Part shown: piece by piece, positions 11,128 through 22,027 of the stretch | Layout: the number at the start of each line of letters is the position of its first letter | Position numbering within the stretch: position 1 is the stretch's first letter | Assembly (NCBI RefSeq): GCF_001659985.1 | Contig: NZ_LYCS01000002.1 | Coordinates: 186,001-250,000, forward strand | DNA length: 64,000 bases | Source of the DNA: Oceanobacillus sp. Castelsardo | GTDB taxonomy: Bacteria; Bacillota; Bacilli; Bacillales; Amphibacillaceae | Direction of reading: 5' to 3' | The notes under the pieces: model-generated | What the model was told of the DNA's origin: nothing | The model's database searches: none | Seen by the model: only the letters and a program-made list of their open reading frames with translations | Position numbers and translations under genes: made by a program

Positions 11128-11793
11128 TTAATACTTCCAAATATAGAATCTTTCTATTCCCATGTTGTGCTTTGCAATTTCTTTTAAATCAATATCGCCG
11201 CTTGCTTCGTCTCTTCGTTGTCCTAAAACACCTTGTGCTTGGGAAGCATGCGCTAATATTGCATCCATTTTCTTATCAAAAATAGCTGTTATGTCATTCT
11301 CAATTTCCGGTTTTCCTAGTACCTCTTCATAATCATTCGATATAGCTTGTGCCCAAACAATTGGTCTATCTTCAGAAGGCATTAGGCGAACAGCTTCAAT
11401 AGCAGCAGCCCCTAATGCATTATGATCTGGGTGAACTGCATAGTCTGGATAATGTGTAATGACTAGGCTAGGCTTTATTTTATCTAAGTATGATTTTAAA
11501 TCTAAAGCAATTTGATTACGATCTTCAAATTCAATTGTTTTATCCCGGTAACCTAACATTTTTAAATCCATATCTAGAATTTCACATGCATCGATTAGTT
11601 CTTTTTTTCTAATATCAGGTAATGTCTCGCGGTTTGCAAAAATAGGGGATCCCATATTTCTCCCCATTTCTCCTAGCGTTCCACATAAGTATGTAACAGG
11701 AACACCTTCTTCTCGAAATTTCGCAATGGTTCCCGCTGCTCCAAATGATTCATCATCTGGATGTGGATAAATAACAACAACGTGTTTTTCCAT
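11128..11793 (-). CDS. bshB2: Bacillithiol biosynthesis deacetylase BshB2
   Basis: Zinc-dependent deacetylase of the PIG-L/LmbE family that removes acetate from GlcNAc-malate in bacillithiol synthesis (or acts on related conjugates). The zinc motif PHPDDE is at residues 11-16, a second set of ligands sits in HYPDYAVHPDHNALG near 115-129, and total length is 221. It follows yojF by 49 bases, the same pair as yojF-yojG in B. subtilis, which separates it from BshB1. The low-molecular-weight thiol role complements trxB at the left end. Confidence 0.93.
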   Translation of the reverse strand: MEKHVVVIYPHPDDESFGAAGTIAKFREEGVPVTYLCGTLGEMGRNMGSPIFANRETLPDIRKKELIDACEILDMDLKMLGYRDKTIEFEDRNQIALDLKSYLDKIKPSLVITHYPDYAVHPDHNALGAAAIEAVRLMPSEDRPIVWAQAISNDYEEVLGKPEIENDITAIFDKKMDAILAHASQAQGVLGQRRDEASGDIDLKEIAKHNMGIERFYIWKY

Positions 11794-11842
11794 AATAACG
11801 TTCCTTCCTTATCATTAATTTTTAATAACGTGTACAACCCTC

Positions 11843-12196
11843 TTAATAACTAAATGGAGTTTCACTTATTTGTAGGGAAACCATTAAACGTCCTTCTCTA
11901 TCATGTCCAGCCATTAATAATTTCGAATCTTCATGAATGGTCCAATCAGTTAGACCTTCTGCATAAATCCATCCCATTTCCATTTTAAGACCGACGCGAT
12001 ATGATTTTCCATTACCTACTATTTTCGCTTGGTTAAAGGAAACTTTCGCATTTCTTATGTATGCACCGACATTATATGCTTTCTTATTAATATGACTTGC
12101 ATATGCGCCATTTGTTGTTTCTAAATGGACATATACTTCTTTATTTTTAAATCCATCAATTATTTTTTGAACTTTTTCCAATTCAATTGGTTTCAT
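11843..12196 (-). CDS. yojF: DUF1806 family protein YojF
   Basis: Small conserved protein (117 residues) of unknown biochemical function, always paired with bshB2. No catalytic motif is visible; the sequence is mainly beta-type with a few aromatic positions (GWIYAEGLTDWTIH). The frame opens five codons earlier, but GGAGG sits 7 bases before the ATG at 12196, which is chosen. Genetic pairing suggests a helper role in bacillithiol metabolism; this is inference from position only. Confidence 0.88.
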   Translation of the reverse strand: MKPIELEKVQKIIDGFKNKEVYVHLETTNGAYASHINKKAYNVGAYIRNAKVSFNQAKIVGNGKSYRVGLKMEMGWIYAEGLTDWTIHEDSKLLMAGHDREGRLMVSLQISETPFSY

Positions 12197-12277
12197 TATT
12201 GTTCCTCCCATTCTTCTCTATTTAAATGTAACGGATGAACAAAATACAGTCAAAAATTTGGTTTGACCAATGAATTT

Positions 12278-12320
12278 CAGCCCGAATACATTTTTCCACG
12301 GGCGTTGTGTATTCGGGCTG
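12278..12320 (-). terminator. Hairpin downstream of uvrA
   Basis: Perfect 13-bp stem (CAGCCCGAATACA / TGTATTCGGGCTG) with a 17-base loop, 20 bases after the uvrA stop. It lacks a strong T-tail on the minus strand, so it may stabilise the 3' end more than terminate. Confidence 0.6.
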
Positions 12321-12339
12321 CTTAGTGCTTTTACTTCTA

Positions 12340-15222
12340 TTATTTTGTACTAATTTTCTCTTTTTCGGTTATTCGTTCTTTCATACGTTTTTGATCTCTT
12401 TCTAATACTGTTTTTAGGTAATGGCCCGTAAAGGAAATATCGGATGCTTCAGCAATTTCCTCTGGTGTTCCGGTTGCGATGATTTGTCCACCACGGTCCC
12501 CACCTTCTGGGCCTAGGTCAATAATGTGATCGGCACATTTAATAACATCTAGGTTGTGTTCAATAATTAAGATGGAATCTCCGTTTTCCGCTAATCGTTG
12601 CAAGACAGACAACAAGCGTTTAATATCGTCAACATGTAAACCTGTTGTAGGTTCATCTAAAATATAGAAGGTTTTCCCAGTTGAGCGTTTATGGAGTTCA
12701 CTTGCTAACTTCACACGTTGGGCCTCCCCACCCGATAATGTAGTAGCCGGCTGTCCCAATTGAACATAACCTAATCCAACATCTACTAATGTTTGTAGTT
12801 TTCGCTTGATTTTAGGGATAGGAGCAAAAAATTCTAATGCTTCCTCAATTCGCATATCCAATACATCTGATATACTTTTTCCTTTATATTGTACTTCTAA
12901 TGTTTCACGATTGTATCGTTTCCCATGACAAACTTCACAAGGAACGTAAACATCAGGTAAGAAGTGCATTTCAATCTTTATAATCCCATCTCCCCGGCAA
13001 GCTTCACATCGACCACCTTTTACATTAAAACTGAATCGACCTTTTTTATAACCTCTTACTTTTGCTTCATTCGTTTGAGAATAGACATCACGAATATCAT
13101 CAAAAACTCCCGTATATGTCGCTGGGTTAGATCGTGGTGTCCTTCCTATTGGGGACTGATCTATATTAATTACTTTATCTAGATGTTCTAATCCCTTAAT
13201 TGTTTTATGTTCCCCTGCTTTTATATTCGCTCTGTTCAATTCCTTCGCTAACGTTTTATAAATAATTTCATTAACTAACGTACTTTTACCAGAACCCGAA
13301 ACCCCAGTAACTACAGTCATTAATCCAATCGGAATTTTCACAGAAACATTTTTTAAATTATTTTCTGAAGCACCAATAACTTCTAGTTTTCGTTTATCTC
13401 CTTTTCGTCTGCTTGTAGGAAGTGGAATGAATTTTTCCCCTGATAAATATTTACCAGTAAGAGAATTGTCATTTTTCATTACGTTTTCTGGTGTATCACT
13501 TGCTATGACTTGACCACCATATTCTCCAGCCCCGGGGCCTATATCGATTAACCAATCAGCTGCAAGCATGGTATCTTCATCATGCTCTACGACTATTAAC
13601 GTATTATCTAAATCACGCATATGCTTAAGCGCGCCTATAAGACGGTCGTTATCCCTTTGATGTAAACCAATAGAAGGTTCGTCTAGTACATATAACACTC
13701 CAGTTAACGCGGATCCAATTTGAGTTGCTAATCGAATCCGTTGCGCTTCTCCACCAGATAGAGTACCAGCGGCACGGGATAAGTTTAAATAATCCAATCC
13801 TACATTGACTAGAAATGATAAACGATTCTCGATTTCTTTTAAAATCATTTTGGCAATTTGTTTTTCTTTATCCGTGAAATCCACTTTGTTAAAGAATTCC
13901 ATTGCTTCCATAATAGAATAATCCGTTATATTACTTATATGTAACCCATTAATTAACACCGCTAACGCTTCTTGTTTCAAACGGTGCCCTTTACATGTAG
14001 GGCAATTTTTTTCTGTCATATATTTTTCTAGTGTATCCCTTGTAAAGTCAGAGCTCGTTTCCTTATAACGTCTCGCAATGTTGTTCATGACACCTTCAAA
14101 ATAAATATCGGTATCCCTAATATTTCCGAATTCACCTTCATAATAGAAATGAATTTTTTCGGTTCCACTGCCATATAACACTTTATCCATTTGTTCTTTT
14201 GGTAAATCTTTCACCGGGATATTCATGTCAATATTATAATGCTGACAAACACTTTTCAGTAATTGTGGGTAGTATTGTGAACTAATAGGTTCCCAAGCAA
14301 CAATAGCATTTTCGTTCAACGTCCTATCCCAGTCAGGTATTACTAAATCGATGTCTACTTCTAGTTTTGTACCAAGTCCATCACACGCAGTACAAGCACC
14401 AAATGGACTATTAAATGAAAATAAACGCGGTTCTAATTCTCCAATAGAAAAGCCGCAAATCGGGCAAGCATGATGTTCACTAAAAGTTAATTCTTCTTCT
14501 CCAATCACATCGACAATGATTTTTCCTTCACCCAATTTCAATGCTGTTTCAATGGAGTCACTCAATCTACTTTCTGTACCCGGCTTTACAACAACACGAT
14601 CAACAACTACTTCAATCGAATGCTTTTTGTTTTTTTCTAGTGTAATATCTTCCGTTACTTCACGCATTTCCTTGTCCACACGAATTCGGACAAAACCTTC
14701 TTTTTTCAACTTCTCTAGAACTTTTTTATGTTCACCTTTTTTGCCCGAAACAACTGGAGCAAGGATCTGCATTTTTGTTCGTTCTGGATAATCCATGATT
14801 CGATCAACCATTTGTTGAACAGTTTGTGAAGCTATCTCAATTCCGTGTTTTGGACATGTTGGGTGCCCCACTCTTGCAAATAAAAGACGTAAATAATCAT
14901 AAATCTCTGTTACTGTTCCAACTGTTGACCTTGGATTACGACTCGTTGTTTTTTGATCGATTGCAATTGCTGGGGATAAACCTTCAATCGAATCGACATC
15001 TGGTTTATCCATTTGACCTAAAAACTGTCTTGCATAGGCAGATAAAGACTCTACATATCGACGTTGTCCTTCTGCATAGATGGTATCGAAAGCGAGCGAA
15101 GATTTTCCCGAACCAGATAAGCCTGTCACTACTACAAGTTTATTTTTCGGGATACTAATATCAATATTTTTTAAATTATTGGCCCTTGCTCCCTTTATTT
15201 GTATCGTTTTATTCGTAGACAT
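12340..15222 (-). CDS. uvrA: Excinuclease ABC subunit A
   Basis: Damage-recognition ATPase of nucleotide excision repair, 960 residues, working as a dimer with UvrB. It has two ABC modules. Walker A motifs are GLSGSGKSS (residues 34-42) and GVSGSGKST in the second half, and both LSGGEAQR signatures are present (near 493 and 831). Zinc fingers include CPICGF...CTACDGLG and the insertion CEACRGDG...CEVCHG. It starts 7 bases after the uvrB stop, so both are transcribed from the SOS-controlled uvrB promoter. Confidence 0.98.
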   Translation of the reverse strand: MSTNKTIQIKGARANNLKNIDISIPKNKLVVVTGLSGSGKSSLAFDTIYAEGQRRYVESLSAYARQFLGQMDKPDVDSIEGLSPAIAIDQKTTSRNPRSTVGTVTEIYDYLRLLFARVGHPTCPKHGIEIASQTVQQMVDRIMDYPERTKMQILAPVVSGKKGEHKKVLEKLKKEGFVRIRVDKEMREVTEDITLEKNKKHSIEVVVDRVVVKPGTESRLSDSIETALKLGEGKIIVDVIGEEELTFSEHHACPICGFSIGELEPRLFSFNSPFGACTACDGLGTKLEVDIDLVIPDWDRTLNENAIVAWEPISSQYYPQLLKSVCQHYNIDMNIPVKDLPKEQMDKVLYGSGTEKIHFYYEGEFGNIRDTDIYFEGVMNNIARRYKETSSDFTRDTLEKYMTEKNCPTCKGHRLKQEALAVLINGLHISNITDYSIMEAMEFFNKVDFTDKEKQIAKMILKEIENRLSFLVNVGLDYLNLSRAAGTLSGGEAQRIRLATQIGSALTGVLYVLDEPSIGLHQRDNDRLIGALKHMRDLDNTLIVVEHDEDTMLAADWLIDIGPGAGEYGGQVIASDTPENVMKNDNSLTGKYLSGEKFIPLPTSRRKGDKRKLEVIGASENNLKNVSVKIPIGLMTVVTGVSGSGKSTLVNEIIYKTLAKELNRANIKAGEHKTIKGLEHLDKVINIDQSPIGRTPRSNPATYTGVFDDIRDVYSQTNEAKVRGYKKGRFSFNVKGGRCEACRGDGIIKIEMHFLPDVYVPCEVCHGKRYNRETLEVQYKGKSISDVLDMRIEEALEFFAPIPKIKRKLQTLVDVGLGYVQLGQPATTLSGGEAQRVKLASELHKRSTGKTFYILDEPTTGLHVDDIKRLLSVLQRLAENGDSILIIEHNLDVIKCADHIIDLGPEGGDRGGQIIATGTPEEIAEASDISFTGHYLKTVLERDQKRMKERITEKEKISTK

Positions 15223-15229
15223 CTTGAAA

Positions 15230-17215
15230 TCACGCTCCCGCTTTCAGCTCAAAAATAATATCTCGGAGTTCAGCAGCCTTTTCAAAATCAAGCGCTTTTG
15301 CTGCCTCTTTCATTTCCTTTTCCATCTGTTCGATTACCTTTTCTCTTTCCTTCTTCGGTAATTTTTCTATCGCTTTAGACTTGCTATCGTATTTTTCAGT
15401 ATCTTCAGCAACCATCGTTGCACGAATCACATCACGTACCTCTTTCTTAATCGTTTTTGGTATGATGTTATGTTCTTCATTATATGCCATTTGTTTTTCA
15501 CGACGTCGGCTTGTTTCATCGATTGCTTTTTGCATGGAATCTGTTATTTTATCTGCATACATAATAACTTCGCCGTTTGCATTACGAGCAGCACGGCCGA
15601 TCGTTTGAATTAAGGAACGTTCGGATCGTAGGAACCCTTCCTTATCTGCATCTAAGATAGCTACTAACGACACTTCCGGAATATCTAATCCCTCACGTAG
15701 TAAGTTAATTCCAATTAAGACATCATATTTTCCTACTCGTAAATCACGAATAATCTCAATCCGCTCTAGGGTCTTAATTTCCGAATGTAAATAGGCAACC
15801 TTCATCCCGATTTCTTTTAAATAATCGGTTAAATCCTCTGACATCTTTTTCGTTAAGGTGGTCACAAGGATACGTTCATTTTTATCAATTCGTTGATTCA
15901 TTTCTTTAATGAGATTATCAATTTGCCCTTCAATCGGGCGTACTTCTATTTTCGGATCCAATAATCCTGTTGGACGGATAATCTGCTCCGTCATTTCTGG
16001 AGAATGTTCTAATTCATATGGTCCAGGTGTTGCAGAAACATAGACAAGTTGATGTGTTTTCCCTTCAAATTCCTCGAATTTTAAAGGACGGTTATCCAAG
16101 GCAGATGGCAAACGGAAACCATGATCCACTAGCACTTGTTTTCTCGCTTGGTCCCCATTATACATTCCCCTTATTTGTGGCAATGTAACATGGGATTCAT
16201 CAATAACAACTAGGAAATCCTCGGGAAAATAATCAATCAATGTATATGGTGTTGCACCTGCTTCTCTTAATGTTAAATGTCTAGAATAGTTTTCAATCCC
16301 GGAACAGAAACCCATTTCCCGCATCATTTCTAAGTCATAATGGGTTCGTTGCTCCAAACGTTGTGCTTCTAATAGTTTGTTATCATCACGTAATTCTTTT
16401 AATCTTTCTTCTAATTCCTTTTCGATATTAGAAATAGCGATTTTCATCTTTTCTTCTCTTGTAACAAAGTGAGAAGCAGGGAAAATAGCAACGTGTTCTC
16501 TATCACCAACAATTTCCCCTGTTAAAGCATCTACTTCTCTAATTCGGTCAATTTCATCCCCAAAGAACTCAATACGTATGCAATGTTCTTCCCTCGAAGC
16601 TGGAATAATTTCAACCGAATCTCCCCGAACTCGGAATGTACCGCGCTGAAAATCAATATCATTTCTAGCATATTGAATATCCACTAATTCTCGTAACAAT
16701 TGATCACGGTCTTTTTCCATTCCCATACGTAGAGAAAGTACTTGACTGCCATATTCTTCTGGAGAACCTAAACCATATATACAAGACACACTTGCTACAA
16801 TTAATACATCATTTCTTTCAAAGAGAGACGACGTAGCAGAGTGTCGTAATTTATCTATTTCATCATTAATGCTTGCGTCTTTTTCAATAAATGTATCGGT
16901 AGAAGGGACATATGCCTCAGGTTGATAATAATCATAATAGCTTACAAAATATTCCACCGCATTATTTGGGAAAAACTCTTTAAATTCACTATATAATTGC
17001 CCTGCCAGTGTTTTATTATGAGCAATGACTAATGTTGGACGATTAATTTCTTTGATTACATTGGACATCGTAAATGTTTTACCAGTTCCAGTGGCACCTA
17101 ATAATGTTTGATGTCGTTGACCAGCCAACACCTTTTCCGTAATTTCTTTAATTGCTTTTGGTTGGTCCCCCGCTGGTTCATACTTAGAAACTAATTCAAA
17201 CTTATTATGATCCAA
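15230..17215 (-). CDS. uvrB: Excinuclease ABC subunit B
   Basis: DNA-unwinding, damage-verifying helicase subunit of nucleotide excision repair. Walker [11 protein letters not shown] lies near residue 43, the beta-hairpin [10 protein letters not shown] near 95, and a UVR domain for UvrA/UvrC contact at the C-terminus ([22 protein letters not shown]). The frame is open for 30 more codons upstream, but GGAGG stands 8 bases before a TTG at 17215. That start gives 661 residues, the usual length of the family, so it is preferred. A LexA-type box lies about 65 bases upstream. Confidence 0.95.
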   Translation of the reverse strand: MDHNKFELVSKYEPAGDQPKAIKEITEKVLAGQRHQTLLGATGTGKTFTMSNVIKEINRPTLVIAHNKTLAGQLYSEFKEFFPNNAVEYFVSYYDYYQPEAYVPSTDTFIEKDASINDEIDKLRHSATSSLFERNDVLIVASVSCIYGLGSPEEYGSQVLSLRMGMEKDRDQLLRELVDIQYARNDIDFQRGTFRVRGDSVEIIPASREEHCIRIEFFGDEIDRIREVDALTGEIVGDREHVAIFPASHFVTREEKMKIAISNIEKELEERLKELRDDNKLLEAQRLEQRTHYDLEMMREMGFCSGIENYSRHLTLREAGATPYTLIDYFPEDFLVVIDESHVTLPQIRGMYNGDQARKQVLVDHGFRLPSALDNRPLKFEEFEGKTHQLVYVSATPGPYELEHSPEMTEQIIRPTGLLDPKIEVRPIEGQIDNLIKEMNQRIDKNERILVTTLTKKMSEDLTDYLKEIGMKVAYLHSEIKTLERIEIIRDLRVGKYDVLIGINLLREGLDIPEVSLVAILDADKEGFLRSERSLIQTIGRAARNANGEVIMYADKITDSMQKAIDETSRRREKQMAYNEEHNIIPKTIKKEVRDVIRATMVAEDTEKYDSKSKAIEKLPKKEREKVIEQMEKEMKEAAKALDFEKAAELRDIIFELKAGA

Positions 17216-17279
17216 AATGTCCGCCTCCGTTCCTCTTTCCCTATATTCTATCATATCCACTTCATATTTTAACACAGCA

Positions 17280-17293
17280 CGAACAAATATTCG
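17280..17293 (-). promoter_or_regulatory. LexA (SOS) box upstream of uvrBA
   Basis: CGAACAAATATTCG matches the Bacillus LexA consensus CGAACNNNNGTTCG with one mismatch. Its place just ahead of uvrBA, a known SOS operon, supports function. Confidence 0.75.
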
Positions 17294-17432
17294 ATTATGG
17301 AACACTTATATCTTACTATTCTAACCATGATTTATGAAGAAGATAACAGGCATAGATACAAGTGGAACAGAATTTCCCCAATATATATTTCGAGCCAACG
17401 TACCCGTCCCCTTGCCTCTTGTTATAGTCAAA

Positions 17433-17461
17433 AAAAAGAGCCTATACCTAGACTCTTTTTT
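17433..17461 (-). terminator. minJ terminator
   Basis: Minus strand AAAGAGTCTA / TAGGCTCTTT hairpin followed by eight T residues, immediately after the minJ stop at 17468. Confidence 0.8.
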
Positions 17462-17467
17462 ACTTCG

Positions 17468-18658
17468 TTAATTTACTTTTTTCATCTTTTTCTTATGAGG
17501 TTTCTCGGAAAAAAGTAATCCCAATTCATGATGCTCCCCTTCATAATAGGCACCCTGAACGAACCTTATTTCTTTGTTATCATCTAAAACATCTAATTTA
17601 AAATAAGCTCCACTGTTTTGTAAAGCTAGATAGAATTGATGAACATTATTTACCCTTACCCCGTTTACCTTAGCGATAATTTCTCCGACCAAAAGCCCAC
17701 TTCGGTCTGCAGGAGTGCCAGGAATAATACTTACAATTTTGAGCCCATCATTCTCTGGATGAAAATAAGGCAACCTTACTTTATCTCCATACCTATAACG
17801 ATAATGGATATATTCTTTTCCTAAAATGGCTACAATCAAAGCAACAAAGGATAACCAATGAATGAAAATACCACCAACTGCAATGGCGATAATGGCTAAC
17901 CCTAGCAACATAATATATTTTGAAAGTTTCCCTGCGGCTTGTTTTGGCATATGACCTTTTGCTATGTAGTCAAATCCAATAATAAAAGGAATCAGTACAA
18001 TGCCGAAACTCTCATCACCAAAGGTAACAACTGGCCAATAAGGTGCAATAGGAACAATATTACCAGTAGGAATTAGCATAAAAAAAGGAATAACCGCCAT
18101 TCTCTTCAACCGATGTTGACCTACCCAAATTCCCCGTCTACTTAATGATATACTTGGATAAGTTCGATTCCTTTTCATACTTTTAACTAAAACTGCCTCT
18201 ACTACTAAAAACAAACCTAATAAGATTGATAATACGGTAAAGTTTGTTTCCAATGTAAAGGATATACCGAATAGCTCTGTGTCTTTCCATACGTAAGGCA
18301 AAAATAAAAACAATAAGTACGTAATACCTATCGTATAAATTGGAGAAAGCATCGTAAAGCTTATTGTTATACTTAGTAGAATAGTTATTATACTAAGTAT
18401 AATAATAGTTTCATAGTTAAGAACCATACCTGTTCCTAAAGTAATAACGGAAACGATTATACCGGAAATGATAGCAATCCAGTGTGTACCTTTCCACTCC
18501 GAAAAAACATCAAAAACTTTAGAACCAAAATCAAGGCGTTCTTCTTTAATGCGTTTATAACCTGAAAAAATAACTAATAATATAGACCAATATACGAGAG
18601 GATTCAAGAAAAACCTTCCAATTCCCTTTACTGCTTCCATGAGCCAATGTTCTATCAA
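17468..18658 (-). CDS. minJ: Cell-division topological protein MinJ (PDZ membrane protein)
   Basis: Polytopic membrane protein bridging DivIVA to MinD and so restricting septation to midcell. About seven hydrophobic segments fill residues 10-290. A C-terminal PDZ domain follows (SIIPGTPADRSGLLVGEIIAKVNGVRV, about residues 310-375). A long upstream frame extension exists, but TTG at 18658 directly follows GGAAGGTGA and gives 396 residues, matching the B. subtilis length. Position next to ctpB and ftsEX is as in B. subtilis yvjD; no swrA is found beside it. A bidirectional hairpin separates it from ctpB. Confidence 0.88.
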   Translation of the reverse strand: MIEHWLMEAVKGIGRFFLNPLVYWSILLVIFSGYKRIKEERLDFGSKVFDVFSEWKGTHWIAIISGIIVSVITLGTGMVLNYETIIILSIITILLSITISFTMLSPIYTIGITYLLFLFLPYVWKDTELFGISFTLETNFTVLSILLGLFLVVEAVLVKSMKRNRTYPSISLSRRGIWVGQHRLKRMAVIPFFMLIPTGNIVPIAPYWPVVTFGDESFGIVLIPFIIGFDYIAKGHMPKQAAGKLSKYIMLLGLAIIAIAVGGIFIHWLSFVALIVAILGKEYIHYRYRYGDKVRLPYFHPENDGLKIVSIIPGTPADRSGLLVGEIIAKVNGVRVNNVHQFYLALQNSGAYFKLDVLDDNKEIRFVQGAYYEGEHHELGLLFSEKPHKKKMKKVN

Positions 18659-18755
18659 GTTAATCACCTTCCAACAGATCCCTTTAAAATAATATTCGAT
18701 ATATAAATATATTTCCCTGCATCTTACTCTAATTTGAAGTATAACAAAAATATGA

Positions 18756-18788
18756 AATAAAATCCGTGGTTTCCCACGGATTTTATTT
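18756..18788 (-). terminator. Terminator between ctpB and minJ
   Basis: ATAAAATCCGTGG / CCACGGATTTTAT stem with a very short loop, T-rich on both strands. It lies directly after the ctpB stop. Confidence 0.8.
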
Positions 18789-18795
18789 TCTTTCA

Positions 18796-20262
18796 TCATT
18801 TATACAATTCTTCTAATGCATTTTCCAATTGTTGATCATCGTCGCCATTTCGTATATGTTCTATTACTTTAGCTTCAATAACACCTGCAGTATTCTTATC
18901 TACCTTTCCTGTCGCATCTAAATCATTGTCTGCTTGGAACTGCTTCACTGCTTTTTCTGTTTCCTTATTAAAATATCCATCTGTACGACTTGTGTCATAA
19001 CCTAACCCACTTAACATCGTTTGCATATTTCCGATGGCTTCATTAGATTGATCATATTGCAACGTTTCTTCAAGTATAATTGGATTTGTATAATAATAAT
19101 CAGGTTGACTTACTTCGATAGTTGGTTCTACCCCAACTTCATTAATCCATTCCCCTTTTGGAGATAACCATTTATTAGTAGTAAGCTTAATGGAACTTCC
19201 ATCTCCTAAAGGAATTGCTTGTTGGACCGTTCCTTTTCCATAACTAGTATGACCAACTATATCATAACCTAATTCCTTCATCGCAACGGCCAATATTTCT
19301 GATGCAGAGGCACTACCTTCATCTATTAAGACACTAACTGGATAAGGCTTTTTCTCCTCAAGATTCGAGTAATATGGCGCCTTATTACCATTTGCATCTT
19401 CAATCTGAATATATGGGATGTCTTTTGGTACGAACAAGGATAATATTTCTTCAATTACATTTAGTAGTCCCCCAGGATTACCTCTTACATCAATAATTAA
19501 TCCTTCTATACCTTCATCCTCTAACGTATCCAATTGTTCTTTAAACTCGGTATATGTATGCTCAGAGAAGTTTGTAATCTCAAGAATACCTGTTTTCTTT
19601 CCATCCATTTTTTCCACTTTATGATATACCGTCTCAACTGGGATTTCATCACGGGTTATCGTCAAATCAAAAGGGTCTGTAGCCCCGGCACGTCGAATTT
19701 CTAATACCACTTTCGTCCCTTTTTCTCCACGAATTTTAGCAACGGCTTCATTTAAATTTAAACCTTCCAGACTTTTTCCGTCCACAGAAAGCACTTCATC
19801 ATTCGGTCGCATTCCCGCTTTTTCAGCCGGTGAATCTTTAATAGGTGCAACAATCGTAACAACACCATTCACCATACTGACTTCCGCACCTATTCCTTCA
19901 AAAGATGATTCGATTTGTTCATTAAACTGATCCATCATTTCAACATCTAAGTAAGAACTATGTGGATCCTCTAGAGTGGCAAGCATTCCCTCAATGGCGC
20001 CTTCAGTTAGCTGCTTATTATCAATATCTTCAATATAGTTATCTTGAATCAACGCAAAAGCCTGTGCTACTTTTTCCATATTCTCAGGCAATTGTTCAGA
20101 TTGAACTCCTTTTTTACCAAAAAGCACGGAATCATCCGTAATTGATACTTGCCCCTTACCATCATCATTTTGAGCCAACTTCACACCTGTGTATGCACCA
20201 ACGCCACCTAGAAGTAAAGCCCCTACTAAAATGAGGACAATATGTGAATTTTTAAGTCTCAT
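18796..20262 (-). CDS. ctpB: Carboxy-terminal processing protease CtpB (S41)
   Basis: Secreted, membrane-tethered serine protease, 488 residues. An N-terminal membrane anchor (residues 8-28) is followed by a PDZ domain (about 110-185), then the S41 catalytic core. The nucleophile Ser is in DEGSASASE near 316 and the general-base Lys in SYGKGTVQQ near 342. A C-terminal peptidoglycan-binding domain (MLSGLGYDTSRTDGYF) is present. In B. subtilis the orthologue at this locus cleaves SpoIVFA to trigger pro-sigma K processing in sporulation, and that role is presumed here. Confidence 0.93.
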   Translation of the reverse strand: MRLKNSHIVLILVGALLLGGVGAYTGVKLAQNDDGKGQVSITDDSVLFGKKGVQSEQLPENMEKVAQAFALIQDNYIEDIDNKQLTEGAIEGMLATLEDPHSSYLDVEMMDQFNEQIESSFEGIGAEVSMVNGVVTIVAPIKDSPAEKAGMRPNDEVLSVDGKSLEGLNLNEAVAKIRGEKGTKVVLEIRRAGATDPFDLTITRDEIPVETVYHKVEKMDGKKTGILEITNFSEHTYTEFKEQLDTLEDEGIEGLIIDVRGNPGGLLNVIEEILSLFVPKDIPYIQIEDANGNKAPYYSNLEEKKPYPVSVLIDEGSASASEILAVAMKELGYDIVGHTSYGKGTVQQAIPLGDGSSIKLTTNKWLSPKGEWINEVGVEPTIEVSQPDYYYTNPIILEETLQYDQSNEAIGNMQTMLSGLGYDTSRTDGYFNKETEKAVKQFQADNDLDATGKVDKNTAGVIEAKVIEHIRNGDDDQQLENALEELYK

Positions 20263-20452
20263 TTTTCCACCTCAATGTTTTAGTTAACTATTAACCATTG
20301 TATATCCAACTTTTATTTTCAAATACATTTATTTAAAGTAGTAAAAAAAGCATAACATTTTATATCGCTTTTTACTATTAGAAAAACTCACACTTGCTCG
20401 TCCTTATTTGTATACTGAAGTCATAAAGTAAATTATATCAGAAAATTAAAAA

Positions 20453-20481
20453 GAAGACACTGCTCATAGAACAATGTCTTC
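20453..20481 (-). terminator. Terminator of the M23 hydrolase gene
   Basis: GAAGACA / TGTCTTC stem, followed on the minus strand by TTTTTAATTTT. It lies 10 bases after the stop codon. Confidence 0.8.
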
Positions 20482-20490
20482 CTTGTTTAT

Positions 20491-21927
20491 TTAAGGTAAA
20501 TAGCTTCTTGGATTCACAGCGTTTCTATCGCCGCTCCATCCACCTTTATGAATTTCAAAATGCAAATGTGGTCCAGTTGAATTTCCAGTATTACCAGAAT
20601 TACCAATTACTTGTCCCGCACTAACAACACTTCCAGCTGATACAGACATAGAACTTAAATGAGCATACAACGTTGTATAGGTTGTACCGTTTATAGAGTG
20701 CGCAATTAGGATTACATTTCCATATCCGCTCATTCCTGGACCATGTTCTGTATTTGTTTGTATAACAACACCTGGTGCTGCTGATTTAACTGGTGTACCC
20801 ACTGACACAGCAAAATCTAAACCTCTGTGAAGTTTACCCCATCTATGACCAAAAGGTGAACTAATAGTTCCTGATGGAGCTGGCCAAGTAAACATTCCAT
20901 TACCACTACTACTTTGTGTGGTAGCTTTCGTTGTAGACTGTGATGAACTGGAAGAACTTGATTTAGAACTTGAACTAGATGATGAAGATTTATTATTTTC
21001 GCTAGCTTGCTTCTTAGCAGCTGCAGCAGCCTCTGCTTCTTTTCTAGCTTTTTCCTCTTCCTCTTTGGCAATTTGTTCTAATCTACCTTTTTCTTTTTCT
21101 GCTAGTTCCTTCGCTTTAGCAACAGCAGCAGCTTGATTCGCTAAAATTTGCTTCTCATCTTCTATAGATACTTTATATTCCTCAAGATGATTATGTTCCT
21201 CTTCCAATTTATCCATAATAGCTTCTTTTTGTGTCATTTGTTTATCTAAATCTTGTTTTAATGAAACTAATTCTTTTTTCTGAGCCTCTAAGTTGGCTTT
21301 TTCAGTTTCAATCTTTTTCTTCTTGTCTTCTACTTCTATTTTTGCAGCTTCTAAAGTTGCTTTGTCCTTCTTTTGCTGATCCATTATTTCTTTATCAGAA
21401 TCCATTATTTTATTGATAGATATCGATCTACTAATAAAGTCTCCAAAACTTTGAGAACCAAAAATAACTTCTATGTATGGCATTTCTCCACCATTTTGCT
21501 GGATGGAACGCAATCTATCTTTTAGTAACTTATCTCTTTTTTCAATTCTTTCTTCTAGCTCTTTAATTTCTACCTTTAATTTTTTAATCCGATTCGTTAA
21601 ATCTTCAATTTCTTTATTCGTTGCAGCTATTTGATTCTCTTTCGCAGTAATCTTATTTCTTGTATTCGTTAATTCCTCGTCAATAGTATCTATATCTGAC
21701 TGCGTCTTATTCTGTTCTGCTTTATTATCTTTTATTTTGTCTTCTGTCTCATTTTGTTTATCTTCTAGTTTTTGCGTTTCATTTTGTTTAACTTTCTGTT
21801 CTTTTTCTAAATTCTTAATTTCTTCGTTTAAATCTTGAACAGATTGTGCTGAAGCCTGCAATGAATGAATGGGACTACATGTTATTACCAAACTCGCGAT
21901 AAGCGCACATGATAATATCTTTTTCAT
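20491..21927 (-). CDS. Coiled-coil M23 murein hydrolase (EnvC-like)
   Basis: Secreted peptidoglycan endopeptidase or activator of 478 residues. It has a signal peptide (MKKILSCALIASLVITCSP, cut near QASA) and a long coiled coil (about 30-290, K/E/Q rich). A serine-rich linker (SSSSSSSSKSSSSSS) and a LytM/M23 domain follow. The zinc ligands are visible as HRGLDF, HLHFE and YAHL, so the enzyme should be active, unlike degenerate EnvC. The in-frame GTG upstream lies inside a repeat, so the ATG after GGAAGGAAG is chosen. Its place directly downstream of ftsEX suggests it is the hydrolase that FtsEX controls, the job done by CwlO in B. subtilis. Confidence 0.88.
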   Translation of the reverse strand: MKKILSCALIASLVITCSPIHSLQASAQSVQDLNEEIKNLEKEQKVKQNETQKLEDKQNETEDKIKDNKAEQNKTQSDIDTIDEELTNTRNKITAKENQIAATNKEIEDLTNRIKKLKVEIKELEERIEKRDKLLKDRLRSIQQNGGEMPYIEVIFGSQSFGDFISRSISINKIMDSDKEIMDQQKKDKATLEAAKIEVEDKKKKIETEKANLEAQKKELVSLKQDLDKQMTQKEAIMDKLEEEHNHLEEYKVSIEDEKQILANQAAAVAKAKELAEKEKGRLEQIAKEEEEKARKEAEAAAAAKKQASENNKSSSSSSSSKSSSSSSSQSTTKATTQSSSGNGMFTWPAPSGTISSPFGHRWGKLHRGLDFAVSVGTPVKSAAPGVVIQTNTEHGPGMSGYGNVILIAHSINGTTYTTLYAHLSSMSVSAGSVVSAGQVIGNSGNTGNSTGPHLHFEIHKGGWSGDRNAVNPRSYLP

Positions 21928-21951
21928 TTCTATATCTTCCTTCCCCGTAAT

Positions 21952-21975
21952 ATTAGAAAACTTGGCATTCGCCAC
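21952..21975 (+). repeat. Structured intergenic repeat, truncated copy 2
   Basis: Only the first part (ATTAGAAAACTTGGCATTCGCC) of the family remains, then unrelated DNA with a small CCCCTCAAGT/CAATTGAGGGG hairpin. It sits in the leader of the M23 hydrolase gene. Confidence 0.65.
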
Positions 21976-22027
21976 TTAGAAATCCCCTCAAGTCAATTGA
22001 GGGGATTGGCTTGTAATCTTTTTACTA

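Noticed and set aside
20374-20400. ATTAGAAAAACTCACACTTGC, resembling the repeat's left end
   Set aside because: Only the first ten or so bases agree and neither hairpin follows.
21231-21416. Plus-strand frames rich in Leu/Ser/Phe within the M23 coiled-coil gene and other genes
   Set aside because: Antisense shadows of real genes produced by biased codon composition; no ribosome sites or family features.
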